Shown here piece by piece: positions 28,201-36,222 of a stretch of 64,000 nucleotides of DNA; within the stretch, counting starts at the first letter, position 1, and each line of letters begins with the position of its first letter. Under the pieces are notes generated by a model. It searched no databases and was not told where the DNA came from. It worked only from the letters and a program-made list of their open reading frames with translations. This stretch comes from an uncultured Tenacibaculum sp. (lineage in GTDB: Bacteria; Bacteroidota; Bacteroidia; Flavobacteriales; Flavobacteriaceae), in contig NZ_CANNBW010000017.1 of the NCBI RefSeq assembly GCF_947502995.1, positions 1-64,000 on the forward strand, written 5' to 3'. The translations under genes and the position numbers were made by a program.

Positions 28201-28728
28201 ATGACAGAAAATGTAATTTTAGTAGATGAGCTTGATAATGAAGTTGGGTTAATGCCTAAGATGGAAGCTCATGAAAAAGCAGTACTTCATCGAGCTTTTT
28301 CAGTCTTTGTTTTTAACGATGATAATGAATTAATGCTTCAACAAAGAGCAAAAGACAAATATCATTCTCCTTTATTATGGACTAATACTTGTTGTTCTCA
28401 TCAAAGAAAAGGAGAAACAAATATTAGTGCAGGTAAAAGACGTTTGCAAGAAGAAATGGGTTTTTCTTGTGAGTTAGAAGAGGTATTTTCTTTTATTTAT
28501 AAAGCTCCTTTTGATAATGGTCTTACAGAGCATGAATTAGATCATGTAATGATTGGATACTATAATGGTGAACCAGAAATTAATCCTGAAGAAGTAGAAA
28601 GTTTCAAATGGATGTTATTAGATGATGTAAAGATTGATATAGAGAAAAATCCAGACGATTATACGGCTTGGTTTAAAATAATTTTTGAAAAGTCTTACGA
28701 CAAAATTGCTAATTTTAATAATAAATAA
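28201..28728 (+). CDS. idi: Isopentenyl-diphosphate delta-isomerase, type I
   Basis: This 175-residue Nudix-fold enzyme interconverts IPP and DMAPP for isoprenoid synthesis. Type I motifs are visible: WTNTCCSHQRKGE with the catalytic Cys, KRRLQEEMGF (Nudix helix) and ELDHVMIGYYNGE with the metal-binding Glu region. Length is normal. The stop codon abuts the ATG of the next gene, so idi leads an operon with a pterin synthase and manA. Confidence 0.95.
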   Translation: MTENVILVDELDNEVGLMPKMEAHEKAVLHRAFSVFVFNDDNELMLQQRAKDKYHSPLLWTNTCCSHQRKGETNISAGKRRLQEEMGFSCELEEVFSFIYKAPFDNGLTEHELDHVMIGYYNGEPEINPEEVESFKWMLLDDVKIDIEKNPDDYTAWFKIIFEKSYDKIANFNNK

Positions 28729-29142
28729 ATGCCTAGAGTAACTGTACACAGAAAAGCTCATTTTAATGCGGCTCATAGATTATATAGAAAAGATTGGTCT
28801 GATGAGAAAAACTTTGAGGTATTTAATAAATGTAGTAATACCTATTTTCATGGACATAATTATGAACTAATAGTTTCTTTAACAGGAGAAATAGATCAAG
28901 AAACTGGTTATGTTTACGACTTAGGAAAATTAAAAGATATTATAAAATCAGAAGTTGAGGAGGCTTTCGATCATAAGAATCTTAATGTTGAGGTAGAAGA
29001 GTTTAAAGATTTGAATCCAACTGCAGAAAATATTTCGGTGGTTATTTATAATAAACTACGACCTCATATTTCTGAAGATTTAGATATGGAAATTACACTG
29101 TATGAAACTCCTAGAAATTTTGTAACTTACTCAGGAAGTTAA
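28729..29142 (+). CDS. 6-pyruvoyl/6-carboxy-tetrahydropterin synthase family protein (QueD/PTPS)
   Basis: This 137-residue protein has the T-fold pterin synthase pattern: HFNAAHRL (zinc His), NKCSNTYFHGHNYEL (Cys35 with zinc His41 and His43), DLGKLKDII and AENISVVIYNKL. The spacing is C-x5-HGH. Published family analyses associate this with eukaryotic-type PTPS, while QueD usually has C-x3-HGH. The usual automatic name would be 6-carboxytetrahydropterin synthase; which product it makes is open. It directly abuts idi, with manA 11 bases downstream. Confidence 0.85.
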   Translation: MPRVTVHRKAHFNAAHRLYRKDWSDEKNFEVFNKCSNTYFHGHNYELIVSLTGEIDQETGYVYDLGKLKDIIKSEVEEAFDHKNLNVEVEEFKDLNPTAENISVVIYNKLRPHISEDLDMEITLYETPRNFVTYSGS

Positions 29143-29153
29143 TTCTGTGAAAA

Positions 29154-30128
29154 ATGCTCAATCAATTTATTAAGTTTACCCCAATTCTTAAAGAAAAGAT
29201 ATGGGGCGGAAACAAACTAGGTAAACATTTAAACAAAGAATCTGAATCAGAAAGTTTGGGTGAAAGTTGGGAGATCTCCGATGTTAAAGGAGATACTTCT
29301 ATAGTTTTTAATGGAGATTTAAAAGGAAAAGATTTAAAAGAATTAATAAAAACTTATCAAGGAGATTTAGTTGGAGATAAAGTTTTTAAGCAATTTGGAG
29401 AAAAATTCCCTCTATTAATAAAGTTTATAGATGCTAAAACTCCATTAAGCATTCAATTGCATCCAAATGATAAGTTAGCTAAAGAACGCCATGATTCATT
29501 TGGTAAGACGGAAATGTGGTATGTTATGCAAGCTGATGAAAAAGCAAACTTAATTGTAGGGTTTCAAAAAGAAAGCAATAAGGAAGAATATTTAAAACAT
29601 TTAAATAATAAATCACTTCTAGATATCTTAAATGTAGACGAGGTTAAAAAAGGAGATGTTTATTTTATTCCTACAGGTAGAATTCATGCTATTGGGGCTG
29701 GAGTTTTATTAGCTGAAATTCAACAAACTTCTGATATTACGTATCGTATTTATGATTGGGATCGTCAAGATTCAGAAGGGAATTACAGAGAACTGCATAC
29801 AGAATTAGCTTTAGATGCTATTGATTTTACTGCTATTCCAGATTATAGAACTTCTTATAGTGAAGAATTGAATTCTTCATCGGAAATCGTATCATGTCCA
29901 TATTTTACAACGAATGTTTTACCGATAGAAGGAGAGTTATCCATAAATCATCAAAACAAAGATAGTTTTGTAATATATATGTGCGTATCTGGTAAGGTTA
30001 GTTTTGTGTACAAAGATCAAGAAGAAATTTTAATAGCTGGCGAAACATTATTAGTCCCTGCTAAACTTAAAGAATTTAGCCTTAAATCAGTTGAAAAATC
30101 TGAGCTTTTAGAGGTATATATAAAATAA
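29154..30128 (+). CDS. manA: Class I mannose-6-phosphate isomerase
   Basis: This 324-residue cupin enzyme interconverts mannose-6-P and fructose-6-P. Visible family marks are KEKIWGGNKLG at the N-terminus, SIQLHPND (zinc ligands), GKTEMWYVM, and GRIHAIGAGVLLAEIQQTSD with the catalytic region. Length fits the short bacterial class. It is the third gene of the idi operon and is followed by a terminator. Confidence 0.94.
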   Translation: MLNQFIKFTPILKEKIWGGNKLGKHLNKESESESLGESWEISDVKGDTSIVFNGDLKGKDLKELIKTYQGDLVGDKVFKQFGEKFPLLIKFIDAKTPLSIQLHPNDKLAKERHDSFGKTEMWYVMQADEKANLIVGFQKESNKEEYLKHLNNKSLLDILNVDEVKKGDVYFIPTGRIHAIGAGVLLAEIQQTSDITYRIYDWDRQDSEGNYRELHTELALDAIDFTAIPDYRTSYSEELNSSSEIVSCPYFTTNVLPIEGELSINHQNKDSFVIYMCVSGKVSFVYKDQEEILIAGETLLVPAKLKEFSLKSVEKSELLEVYIK

Positions 30129-30158
30129 AAAGCCCAAAATCTACGTTTTGAGCTTTTT
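30127..30158 (+). terminator. Terminator of the idi-PTPS-manA operon
   Basis: The stem AAAAAGCCCAAAA/TTTTGAGCTTTTT has one mismatch and a short loop, and ends in a T run. It begins at the manA stop codon. Confidence 0.75.
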
Positions 30159-30305
30159 AAACAAACAAACCAAATTAACTTACAAAAGAATTTACTCAAA
30201 CATAGTCAGATTACTATCAGCGGCAAAACCGACTCCATATTATAAATGTTAAAGTTTTGGTTTTTTAACATTTTTAAAGTGCTATTTTCAGAATATGTAA
30301 ATATG

Positions 30306-30313
30306 TATCTTTG
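30306..30313 (+). promoter_or_regulatory. -7 box (TATCTTTG) for kdsB
   Basis: It matches the TAnnTTTG consensus with a TTTT tract about 17-20 bases upstream, and lies 23 bases before the ATG. Confidence 0.45.
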
Positions 30314-30336
30314 ACCTATTCTAATGACCATTTTTT

Positions 30337-31062
30337 ATGAAAATTATCGCAATGATTCCTGCTCGATTTAACGCAAGTCGATTCCCTGGAAAACTGATGA
30401 AAGACTTAGCAGGTAAGCCTGTTATTTTACGTACTTATGAAAGTGCATTACAAACTAAATTATTCGATGAAGTTTATGTTGTAACTGATTCAGATGTTAT
30501 TTATGATGTAATTAAGGCCGCAGATGGAAAGGTAATTATGAGTAAAAAAGAACATGATTGTGGTTCTGATAGAATTGCAGAAGCTGTAGAAGATTTAGAT
30601 GTAGATATTGTGATTAATGTTCAAGGAGATGAACCTTTTATAGATAAAGTTTCACTGAGTAAGTTAATTGAAGTGTTTAAAGGAGATATTAATAAAAAAA
30701 TTGATTTAGCTTCTTTAAAAGTAAAAATGAATGCTACAGAAGATATAGAAAATCCTAACAATGTAAAAGTAATTACCGATCAGGATGATTTTGCAATTTA
30801 TTTTTCAAGATCTGTAATTCCTTATCATAGAGATCAAACTTTAAAGGTTAATTATTTCAAACATAAAGGTGTTTATGCATTTAGAAAAAATGCATTGATG
30901 GATTTTTATAATACACCAATGACTCCTCTAGAAGCAGCAGAAAAAATTGAAGCAATTCGTTATTTAGAAGTAGGGAAAAAAATAAAAATGATTGAAACTT
31001 CAGTAGAATCTATTGGTATAGATACACCTGAGGATTTAGAAAAAGCCAAAAAGTTATTCTAA
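30337..31062 (+). CDS. kdsB: 3-deoxy-manno-octulosonate cytidylyltransferase
   Basis: This 241-residue protein activates KDO with CTP for lipopolysaccharide core synthesis in the cytosol. The N-terminus [15 protein letters not shown], the VQGDEPFI block and the C-terminal [20 protein letters not shown] ending are typical of KdsB. It leads a unit with a HAD phosphatase (two bases apart) and a CAT-like enzyme. Confidence 0.95.
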   Translation: MKIIAMIPARFNASRFPGKLMKDLAGKPVILRTYESALQTKLFDEVYVVTDSDVIYDVIKAADGKVIMSKKEHDCGSDRIAEAVEDLDVDIVINVQGDEPFIDKVSLSKLIEVFKGDINKKIDLASLKVKMNATEDIENPNNVKVITDQDDFAIYFSRSVIPYHRDQTLKVNYFKHKGVYAFRKNALMDFYNTPMTPLEAAEKIEAIRYLEVGKKIKMIETSVESIGIDTPEDLEKAKKLF

Positions 31063-31064
31063 AA

Positions 31065-31757
31065 ATGTATAGAGATATTAAAGTAATTGCCTTTGATGCC
31101 GATGATACCTTATGGGTAAATGAAACCTATTTTAGAGATGCAGAAAATGAATTTGCTGCTCTTTTAAATGATTATGAAACTGAAAATAAAATTCATCAAG
31201 AGTTATTTAAAAAGGAAATTGATAATTTAGAATTGTATGGATATGGTGTAAAAGGATTTACGCTGTCTATGATAGAATGTGCTTTAGAATTATCAAACTA
31301 TCAAATACCTCAGAAAACTTTAGATCGAATCCTTACTATTGGTAAAGAAATGTTAGAAAAACCAATAGAATTATTAGATGGAGTAGAAGAGGTTTTACAG
31401 CAATTACAAGGGAAATATAAATTAATTGTAGCAACTAAAGGTGATTTGTTAGATCAGCAACGTAAACTAGAGAAATCTGGAATTTCTAAATATTTTCACC
31501 ACGTAGAGGTAATGAGTGAAAAAAAGCCTGTTGACTATAAAAAAATGTTACAAAGATTAGATATTAATCCTGCTGATTTATTAATGATAGGAAATTCTTT
31601 AAAATCTGATGTCTTGCCTTTAATAGAAATTGGAGCTTCAGCAATTCATATACCTTTTCATACTACTTGGGCGCACGAAACAGTGTCTAAAGAACAAAAA
31701 TCAACAACGGAATATAAAACATTGTCTAATATCAAAGAAGTTATCGATTTATTATAA
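31065..31757 (+). CDS. HAD superfamily hydrolase, YjjG/phosphoglycolate-phosphatase type
   Basis: This 230-residue protein has HAD motif I DADDTLW (nucleophile Asp, general acid DDT), motif II VATKG, a motif III lysine in SEKKPV and motif IV MIGNSLKSD. A helical C1 cap lies between motifs I and II. The substrate is unknown. Given its place just after kdsB a sugar-phosphate role is possible but not shown. Its stop overlaps the next start by one base (TAATG). Confidence 0.88.
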   Translation: MYRDIKVIAFDADDTLWVNETYFRDAENEFAALLNDYETENKIHQELFKKEIDNLELYGYGVKGFTLSMIECALELSNYQIPQKTLDRILTIGKEMLEKPIELLDGVEEVLQQLQGKYKLIVATKGDLLDQQRKLEKSGISKYFHHVEVMSEKKPVDYKKMLQRLDINPADLLMIGNSLKSDVLPLIEIGASAIHIPFHTTWAHETVSKEQKSTTEYKTLSNIKEVIDLL

Positions 31758-32386
31758 TGAAGTCATATTTAGATATTGAAACTTGGAATAGGAAAGAGAT
31801 ATATGAACATTTTAGATCTTTAAACGATCCTACTTTTGCAACCGTTGTAAATATTGATGTGACTAATGTTCATAGTATTTGTAAAATAAAACAAAAATCT
31901 TTTTTTACTACATATTTACACGAGTGTACTAAAGCGCTTAATTCTGTAGAAAACTTTAAATATAGAATAGAAGAAAACAAAATTACGATTTACGAAAAGT
32001 TAGATGCTTCGGCAACAATTTTAAGAGAAGATAAAACTTTTGGTTTTTCATTTATTGAATTTCACGAGGATTATGAAGTTTTTCACAATAACTTTTTAAA
32101 AGAGAAAGAACGTATTGTAAATTCGACCAATCTCTTTCCTCCAAAATACTCTCTAGGATGTTACCACTGTTCAGCAATACCTTGGTTTACATTTACAAGT
32201 CATAAAGAGCCTGTTTCTGGAGACAAAGACAATAGTGTTCCACAATTATCTTTTGGTAAAGTTTTTAAGTCTAATAATAAATTATTTATGCCTGTAGCAA
32301 TTAATGTAAATCATGCTTTGGTAGATGGATATCATGTTGGTAAGTTTTTTGAAAATTTTCAGAATGGTTTAGATAAAATCGACTAA
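31757..32386 (+). CDS. Chloramphenicol O-acetyltransferase-like protein
   Basis: This 209-residue protein aligns with type A CAT along its length: WNRKEIYEHF at the N-terminus, and the catalytic motif VNHALVDGYHVGKFF near the C-terminus, with His in the (H/N)HxxxDG pattern. CAT trimers transfer acetyl from acetyl-CoA to a hydroxyl. In CAT enzymes the first motif residue is usually His (HHAVCDG); here it is Asn, as in many chromosomal CAT-like proteins. It is coupled to the HAD gene. A housekeeping acetyltransferase is as plausible as drug resistance. Confidence 0.8.
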   Translation: MKSYLDIETWNRKEIYEHFRSLNDPTFATVVNIDVTNVHSICKIKQKSFFTTYLHECTKALNSVENFKYRIEENKITIYEKLDASATILREDKTFGFSFIEFHEDYEVFHNNFLKEKERIVNSTNLFPPKYSLGCYHCSAIPWFTFTSHKEPVSGDKDNSVPQLSFGKVFKSNNKLFMPVAINVNHALVDGYHVGKFFENFQNGLDKID

Positions 32387-32406
32387 TTTTGTCAAAAATT
32401 TTAATT

Positions 32407-32673
32407 ATGGCAAGCGTTAAAAATTTAAAGAAAGATATCAATTATACTCTAGGAGATATTATTGAAGAATGTTATTTATGGGAGTTAGAAAACCCTGGAG
32501 CTGATACTGCTACATCTCAAGGAATAATTGACGAAGCTATTACTGCTTTTGATGAATTATTAGATAAGGTTAATGCTAAAGATGTAGAAAATAAAAGATC
32601 TCACTTTAAAAGCATAAGTTCTGAATTAGAACAAAAAGCAAAAGCTTTAGTTGATAAAGTAAATGCTTTATAA
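32407..32673 (+). CDS. Conserved small hypothetical protein
   Basis: This is an 88-residue, largely helical, charged cytosolic protein (LKKDINYTLGDIIEECYLWE, then AITAFDELLDKVNAK). The ATG at 32407 is preferred over an in-frame TTG at 32389, because the TTG form would begin at once after the upstream stop and adds only an odd MSKILI segment. No function is recognised. It follows the CAT-like gene by 20 bases and ends before a terminator. Confidence 0.7.
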   Translation: MASVKNLKKDINYTLGDIIEECYLWELENPGADTATSQGIIDEAITAFDELLDKVNAKDVENKRSHFKSISSELEQKAKALVDKVNAL

Positions 32674-32700
32674 GAAAAAACACTTATTAATTAGGTAATT

Positions 32701-32734
32701 AGCTCTATTTCTTTAAGAAATGGAGCTTTTTTTT
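32701..32734 (+). terminator. Terminator of the kdsB operon
   Basis: A 12-bp stem (AGCTCTATTTCT with AGAAATGGAGCT, one G-T pair) has a three-base loop and is followed by eight T. Confidence 0.88.
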
Positions 32735-32806
32735 GGTAGTATTTTAACAAAATGCTTTTTATTTTTTTGTATATTTAAAATGTAATAATTCAAATTCCCT
32801 TAACTT

Positions 32807-33007
32807 ATGCCTAGAGCAATGTTCGAATATACCAAAGTGGTATTGCAAAAAGTGAGTTTTAATACAGAGCTTTTTTGCAAAGAATTAGAAAAAGCAATGA
32901 AACGATTATTACCTTATGAAGTAGACGAATTAGTAATTTGGGTAAAGCAGTATACTGCGAATAGACCAGAACTTTATGTTTGCATGGGAGTAATTGATAA
33001 TAAATAA
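32807..33007 (+). CDS. Small hypothetical protein
   Basis: This 66-residue protein from ATG carries FNTELFCKELEKAMKRL (amphipathic helix) then a strand-rich C-terminus with ELYVCMGVIDN. It has two Cys residues and no signal or membrane segment. It is monocistronic, with its own terminator right after the stop, which supports a real gene. Function unknown. Confidence 0.65.
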   Translation: MPRAMFEYTKVVLQKVSFNTELFCKELEKAMKRLLPYEVDELVIWVKQYTANRPELYVCMGVIDNK

Positions 33008-33034
33008 AAAAAGAAGCTTTAAAGCTTCTTTTTT
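33007..33034. terminator. Symmetric terminator between convergent genes
   Basis: This is a perfect palindrome (AAAAAAAGAAGCTT and its complement) with A and T flanks, able to act in both directions for the plus gene ending at 33007 and the minus gene ending at 33058. Confidence 0.8.
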
Positions 33035-33057
33035 AGTTTATATAAAGATATATTCAA

Positions 33058-33519
33058 TTATTGATTTCTCCTGTTTCTTCCTCTTCTTTCCTTAAAACGT
33101 TTAATCATAGTTTTATTAAAACGATGTTCTAAGATTTCTAATTGAAGAACTTTCTTCGCTGATAAGAAATTTAAAAGATCATTGTGAAAAGAAGCTTTTA
33201 TTTCTTCGTGAGAAGCTTTAATTTTATGGAATAAATTCAAATATCGTTTAGCTTCTTCTTCGGTAATATTCTCAAGTCCTCCAGCAGATTTTATTTTATT
33301 TCTGATCTCTTCTTTCTCTTGTTTAAAAAGCTTATGTTTTGCTTTGTCAAACTTATTATACAAAGGCCAAAATTTTTCAGCTTCTTTTTCAGAGAGATCT
33401 AAATTTTCAGTTATAAAAGCTATTTTTTTAGCTTTTATTATCCTTGATTTGTCTGGTCTTTGAGCAAAAGTTGCTAAAGAGACAAAAATTAATAATATAA
33501 AAAGTATTGTTTTTTTCAT
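33058..33519 (-). CDS. Secreted helical protein, Spy/CpxP-like, third gene of an ECF sigma module
   Basis: This 153-residue protein has a signal peptide ending near ATFAQR. The mature part is almost all helix: LDLSEKEAEKFWPLYNKFD, then ITEEEAKRYLNLF, and a very basic tail (RRGRNRRNQ). The pattern resembles periplasmic Spy/CpxP-type stress proteins and the small sensors often encoded after ECF sigma genes in this phylum. It lies in order after the sigma factor and the membrane protein. A chaperone or stress-sensing role is inferred. Confidence 0.7.
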   Translation of the reverse strand: MKKTILFILLIFVSLATFAQRPDKSRIIKAKKIAFITENLDLSEKEAEKFWPLYNKFDKAKHKLFKQEKEEIRNKIKSAGGLENITEEEAKRYLNLFHKIKASHEEIKASFHNDLLNFLSAKKVLQLEILEHRFNKTMIKRFKERRGRNRRNQ

Positions 33520-33534
33520 TTTCTAAAATTTCAT

Positions 33535-34062
33535 TTACTGTATTTCATCTAGTAAAGATGAATTGTCAATATTATCTAAATAATCTTCTATACTATTATC
33601 ATCAGAAGCGTAAGATAAATCATTTTCAGAAAAATCTTGATCATCAAATAATAAAGCAAGCTCATCAGTTGTTACATCACTGTTTTCAAACCACTCATCT
33701 ATAGTGATATTAGTTTCTTCGGTTGTAGTTGGAATATTTATAAATTGAAAGGTAATAAACAAGACAACTGAAGCTGCAGCTGCAAAAGAAGTGAACTTTA
33801 CCATTCTCTTTCTAAGAGAAATAACTTTTGGTTCACTTGTTTTAGTTTCGTCATTAATTTTATTTAAAATTTGATCTTCTAAACTGTCAAAATAATGTTC
33901 TGGAGTTTCAAAACCACATTTTTCAGGTAAATCTTCTACAATTAATTTACTCATTAGATCATTTTCCAAATTGTTAAAGTAATTGTCTGGCATATTAAAG
34001 CCAGGTTGTTTACCTAATTTTTGGTTTAAAAAATCTTCGTTATGTTGTTTATTATCGTTCAT
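33535..34062 (-). CDS. Single-pass membrane protein, probable anti-sigma factor
   Basis: This 175-residue protein has a cytosolic N-terminus with two copies of a motif, GFNMPDNYFNNLE and GFETPEHYFDSLE, each followed by a short helix. A basic stretch (RKRMVK) and one membrane helix follow (about 106-125, SFAAAASVVLFITFQ). The C-terminal part is highly acidic (many Asp/Glu/Ser). Position directly after an ECF sigma gene and topology suggest an anti-sigma factor, though no classic zinc-binding ASD motif is seen. Confidence 0.65.
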   Translation of the reverse strand: MNDNKQHNEDFLNQKLGKQPGFNMPDNYFNNLENDLMSKLIVEDLPEKCGFETPEHYFDSLEDQILNKINDETKTSEPKVISLRKRMVKFTSFAAAASVVLFITFQFINIPTTTEETNITIDEWFENSDVTTDELALLFDDQDFSENDLSYASDDNSIEDYLDNIDNSSLLDEIQ

Positions 34063-34096
34063 TTCTATTAGTTAGACCTTAGAAATAGGAAAAGGT

Positions 34097-34642
34097 TTAA
34101 TTATAATTCTTAATAAATTCTTCAATCTTTTTTACTGCATGAAAATAAGATGCTTTTAAAGCTCCAACAGAAGTATCTAAAACATCTGAAATTTCTTGAT
34201 ATTTTAAATCATCAAAATATTTCATGTTAAAAACTAACTGTTGTTTTTGAGGAAGTGTTGCTATAGCTTTTTGTAAGATAATTTGTATTTCATCACCTGA
34301 GAACCAGTCATCGCTTTTTAAATTAGAAACAATTTGTTGTTTATAGTCAGAAATGTCCACATTATTTTGCTTGGCTCTCTTATTTAAAAATGTAATAGCT
34401 TCATTGGTTGCGATTCTATACATCCAAGAATACAACTTACTATCTCCTTTAAAATTATCAATACTTTTAAAAATTTTTATAAAAGTATTTTGTAATACAT
34501 CATCAGTATCGTCGTGCGATATGACTATTTTTCGAATATGCCAATACAAACGCTCTTTGTATTGCGATATTAAATTACGAAAAGCAGCTTCTTTTGTCGC
34601 TACGTTTTGTAATTGCGATACTAATGTAATTTCGTCAGTCAA
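34097..34642 (-). CDS. ECF RNA polymerase sigma factor (sigma-70 family)
   Basis: The protein has 181 residues. Sigma region 2 is at about 25-95 (DDTDDVLQNTFIKIFKSID, SWMYRIATNEAI) and region 4 at about 125-175 (LPQKQQLVFNMKYFDDLKYQEI, then GALKASYFHAVKKIEEFI). Lengths fit ECF sigma factors. It is the first gene of a module with a putative anti-sigma factor and a secreted helical protein. Confidence 0.93.
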   Translation of the reverse strand: MTDEITLVSQLQNVATKEAAFRNLISQYKERLYWHIRKIVISHDDTDDVLQNTFIKIFKSIDNFKGDSKLYSWMYRIATNEAITFLNKRAKQNNVDISDYKQQIVSNLKSDDWFSGDEIQIILQKAIATLPQKQQLVFNMKYFDDLKYQEISDVLDTSVGALKASYFHAVKKIEEFIKNYN

Positions 34643-34701
34643 ATGAATTGGTTTTTCACTATGACTTTAAAATTAGTAAAAGGTTTAATTAAAAAAAAGA
34701 A

Positions 34702-36141
34702 TTATTTTCTTCGTGAGTAACCAAATAAACGTTTTTCTTCGATCATTTCAGCGATTCCAGATGGTAACAATTCTTGCCAACCATCTTGTCCTTCTTGAAT
34801 CATTTTTAAAACTTCTCTAGAGAAAATAGATAATATTTCAGGATCAAATTCTTCTATATCTACAAGTCTACCATTAATTTTAAAGAATTTATATAATTCC
34901 TTAATTCTAGGATGAACTTTTAAATTTGCTGAAGTAATGTATTCATTGGTTTCTTTGTCTTTATATGGATAAAGATATATTTTTAGATCTTTATAGAATA
35001 ACTTTCCAAAAGCTTCTAAAATACCACCACTTACATTACGATAATATTTCTCATCGAAGATTTGAACTAAGTTATTTACTCCCATGGCAAGTGCCATTCT
35101 TTCTTTTGTGAATTCGCTAAAATATTCTACTAATCTGTAGTATTCCTGATAATTTGTAATCATTACATTCTGACCTAACGAACATAATAATTCAGCACGA
35201 TCTAAGAAATCACGCTCATTAATTTCTCCTTCAGCTCTTAAATTACTTAAAGTGATTTCAAAAATAATCTGAGTCTTCTCGGGATTTACTTTTTTCTCAT
35301 TTAAGAATTGAACTTTAGACTTTTCGTACATATCCATATTAACTTTAGTTACAGGTCTAAAGCTTCCACGTAATGCAAGAATGTTCTTTTTGTATAACAC
35401 TTGAGCAGGTAATAAGTTATTACCATCTGGCCCAAACATTACAGCGTTAGTCATTCCGTTTTTAACTAACTGTAAACTCATTAAACGGTTATCAACATAC
35501 ATAAAACGAGGACCAGAAAAGTTAATCATATCTATTTCTAGTTTGTCTTTATCTATATTGTCGTAAAAAGATTTTAAAAGTTCTTTAGGATTATCATTTA
35601 AATAAAAAGCTCCGTAAATTAAGTTTACACCTAAAGTACCAAGTGTTTCTTGTTGTAATCTAGCCTCTGTTTCTTTAAAACGTAAGTGTAAAACAATCTC
35701 ATTGTAATCTTCTAAAGGATCTAACTGAAAACGAATTCCGACCCAACCGTGTCCTTTAAATTTTTTAGCAAAATCAATTGTAGTAACAGTATTTGCGTAG
35801 CTGAAGAATAATTTTTCTGGATGTTTTTTACGATCTAAACGATCTTCAATTAAATTAATTTCATGTCTAAGCATTTTCTTTAATCGAGATTCCGTTACAT
35901 AACGTCTATCATCTTCAATTCCATAAATTGCATCAGAAAAATCTTTATCGTAAGCACTCATTGCTTTTGCGATTGTTCCTGAAGCTCCACCAGCTCTAAA
36001 AAAGTTTCTAGCAGTTTCTTGTCCAGCACCTATTTCAGCAAAGGTTCCATAGATATTAGCATTTAAGTTAATTCTAAGCGCCTTCATTTTAGATGTTGGG
36101 ACACTGCTTATTTTTTGATCCCCTTTTAAGATAATAGCCAT
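34702..36141 (-). CDS. Conserved cytosolic protein of unknown function (479 residues)
   Basis: This soluble protein has no signal peptide or membrane segment and a mixed alpha/beta composition. Striking segments are GTFAEIGAGQETARNFFRAGGASGTIAK near residue 32-59 (key part AEIGAGQETARNFF), GHGWVGIRFQLDP, INFSGPRFMYVDNRLMS, MFGPDGNNLLPAQVLYK and the C-terminal MIEEKRLFGYSRRK. The family is widespread in Bacteroidota and is sometimes given misleading automatic names; nothing here supports a TonB receptor. No catalytic motif was recognised. It is encoded divergently from an MBL hydrolase. Confidence 0.7.
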   Translation of the reverse strand: MAIILKGDQKISSVPTSKMKALRINLNANIYGTFAEIGAGQETARNFFRAGGASGTIAKAMSAYDKDFSDAIYGIEDDRRYVTESRLKKMLRHEINLIEDRLDRKKHPEKLFFSYANTVTTIDFAKKFKGHGWVGIRFQLDPLEDYNEIVLHLRFKETEARLQQETLGTLGVNLIYGAFYLNDNPKELLKSFYDNIDKDKLEIDMINFSGPRFMYVDNRLMSLQLVKNGMTNAVMFGPDGNNLLPAQVLYKKNILALRGSFRPVTKVNMDMYEKSKVQFLNEKKVNPEKTQIIFEITLSNLRAEGEINERDFLDRAELLCSLGQNVMITNYQEYYRLVEYFSEFTKERMALAMGVNNLVQIFDEKYYRNVSGGILEAFGKLFYKDLKIYLYPYKDKETNEYITSANLKVHPRIKELYKFFKINGRLVDIEEFDPEILSIFSREVLKMIQEGQDGWQELLPSGIAEMIEEKRLFGYSRRK

Positions 36142-36206
36142 TTTAGTTGTTTTTGTTTACGTGGACAAATGTACTGAAAATAGAAAGTATCAGTCAATTT
36201 TTATCT

Positions 36207-36214
36207 TATTTTTG
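36207..36214 (+). promoter_or_regulatory. -7 box (TATTTTTG) for the MBL hydrolase gene
   Basis: It matches TAnnTTTG and ends nine bases before the ATG at 36223. This argues against the in-frame GTG at 36214, which would lie inside the promoter. Confidence 0.4.
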
Positions 36215-36222
36215 TGGTAACA

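Noticed and set aside
30159..30305. tRNA or small RNA in the manA-kdsB gap
   Set aside because: No cloverleaf or conserved RNA fold could be built; only a terminator and a promoter box are supported.
31757..32386. Acquired antibiotic-resistance gene
   Set aside because: Base composition, operon overlap and motif variant fit a native gene; no mobile element or integron is nearby.
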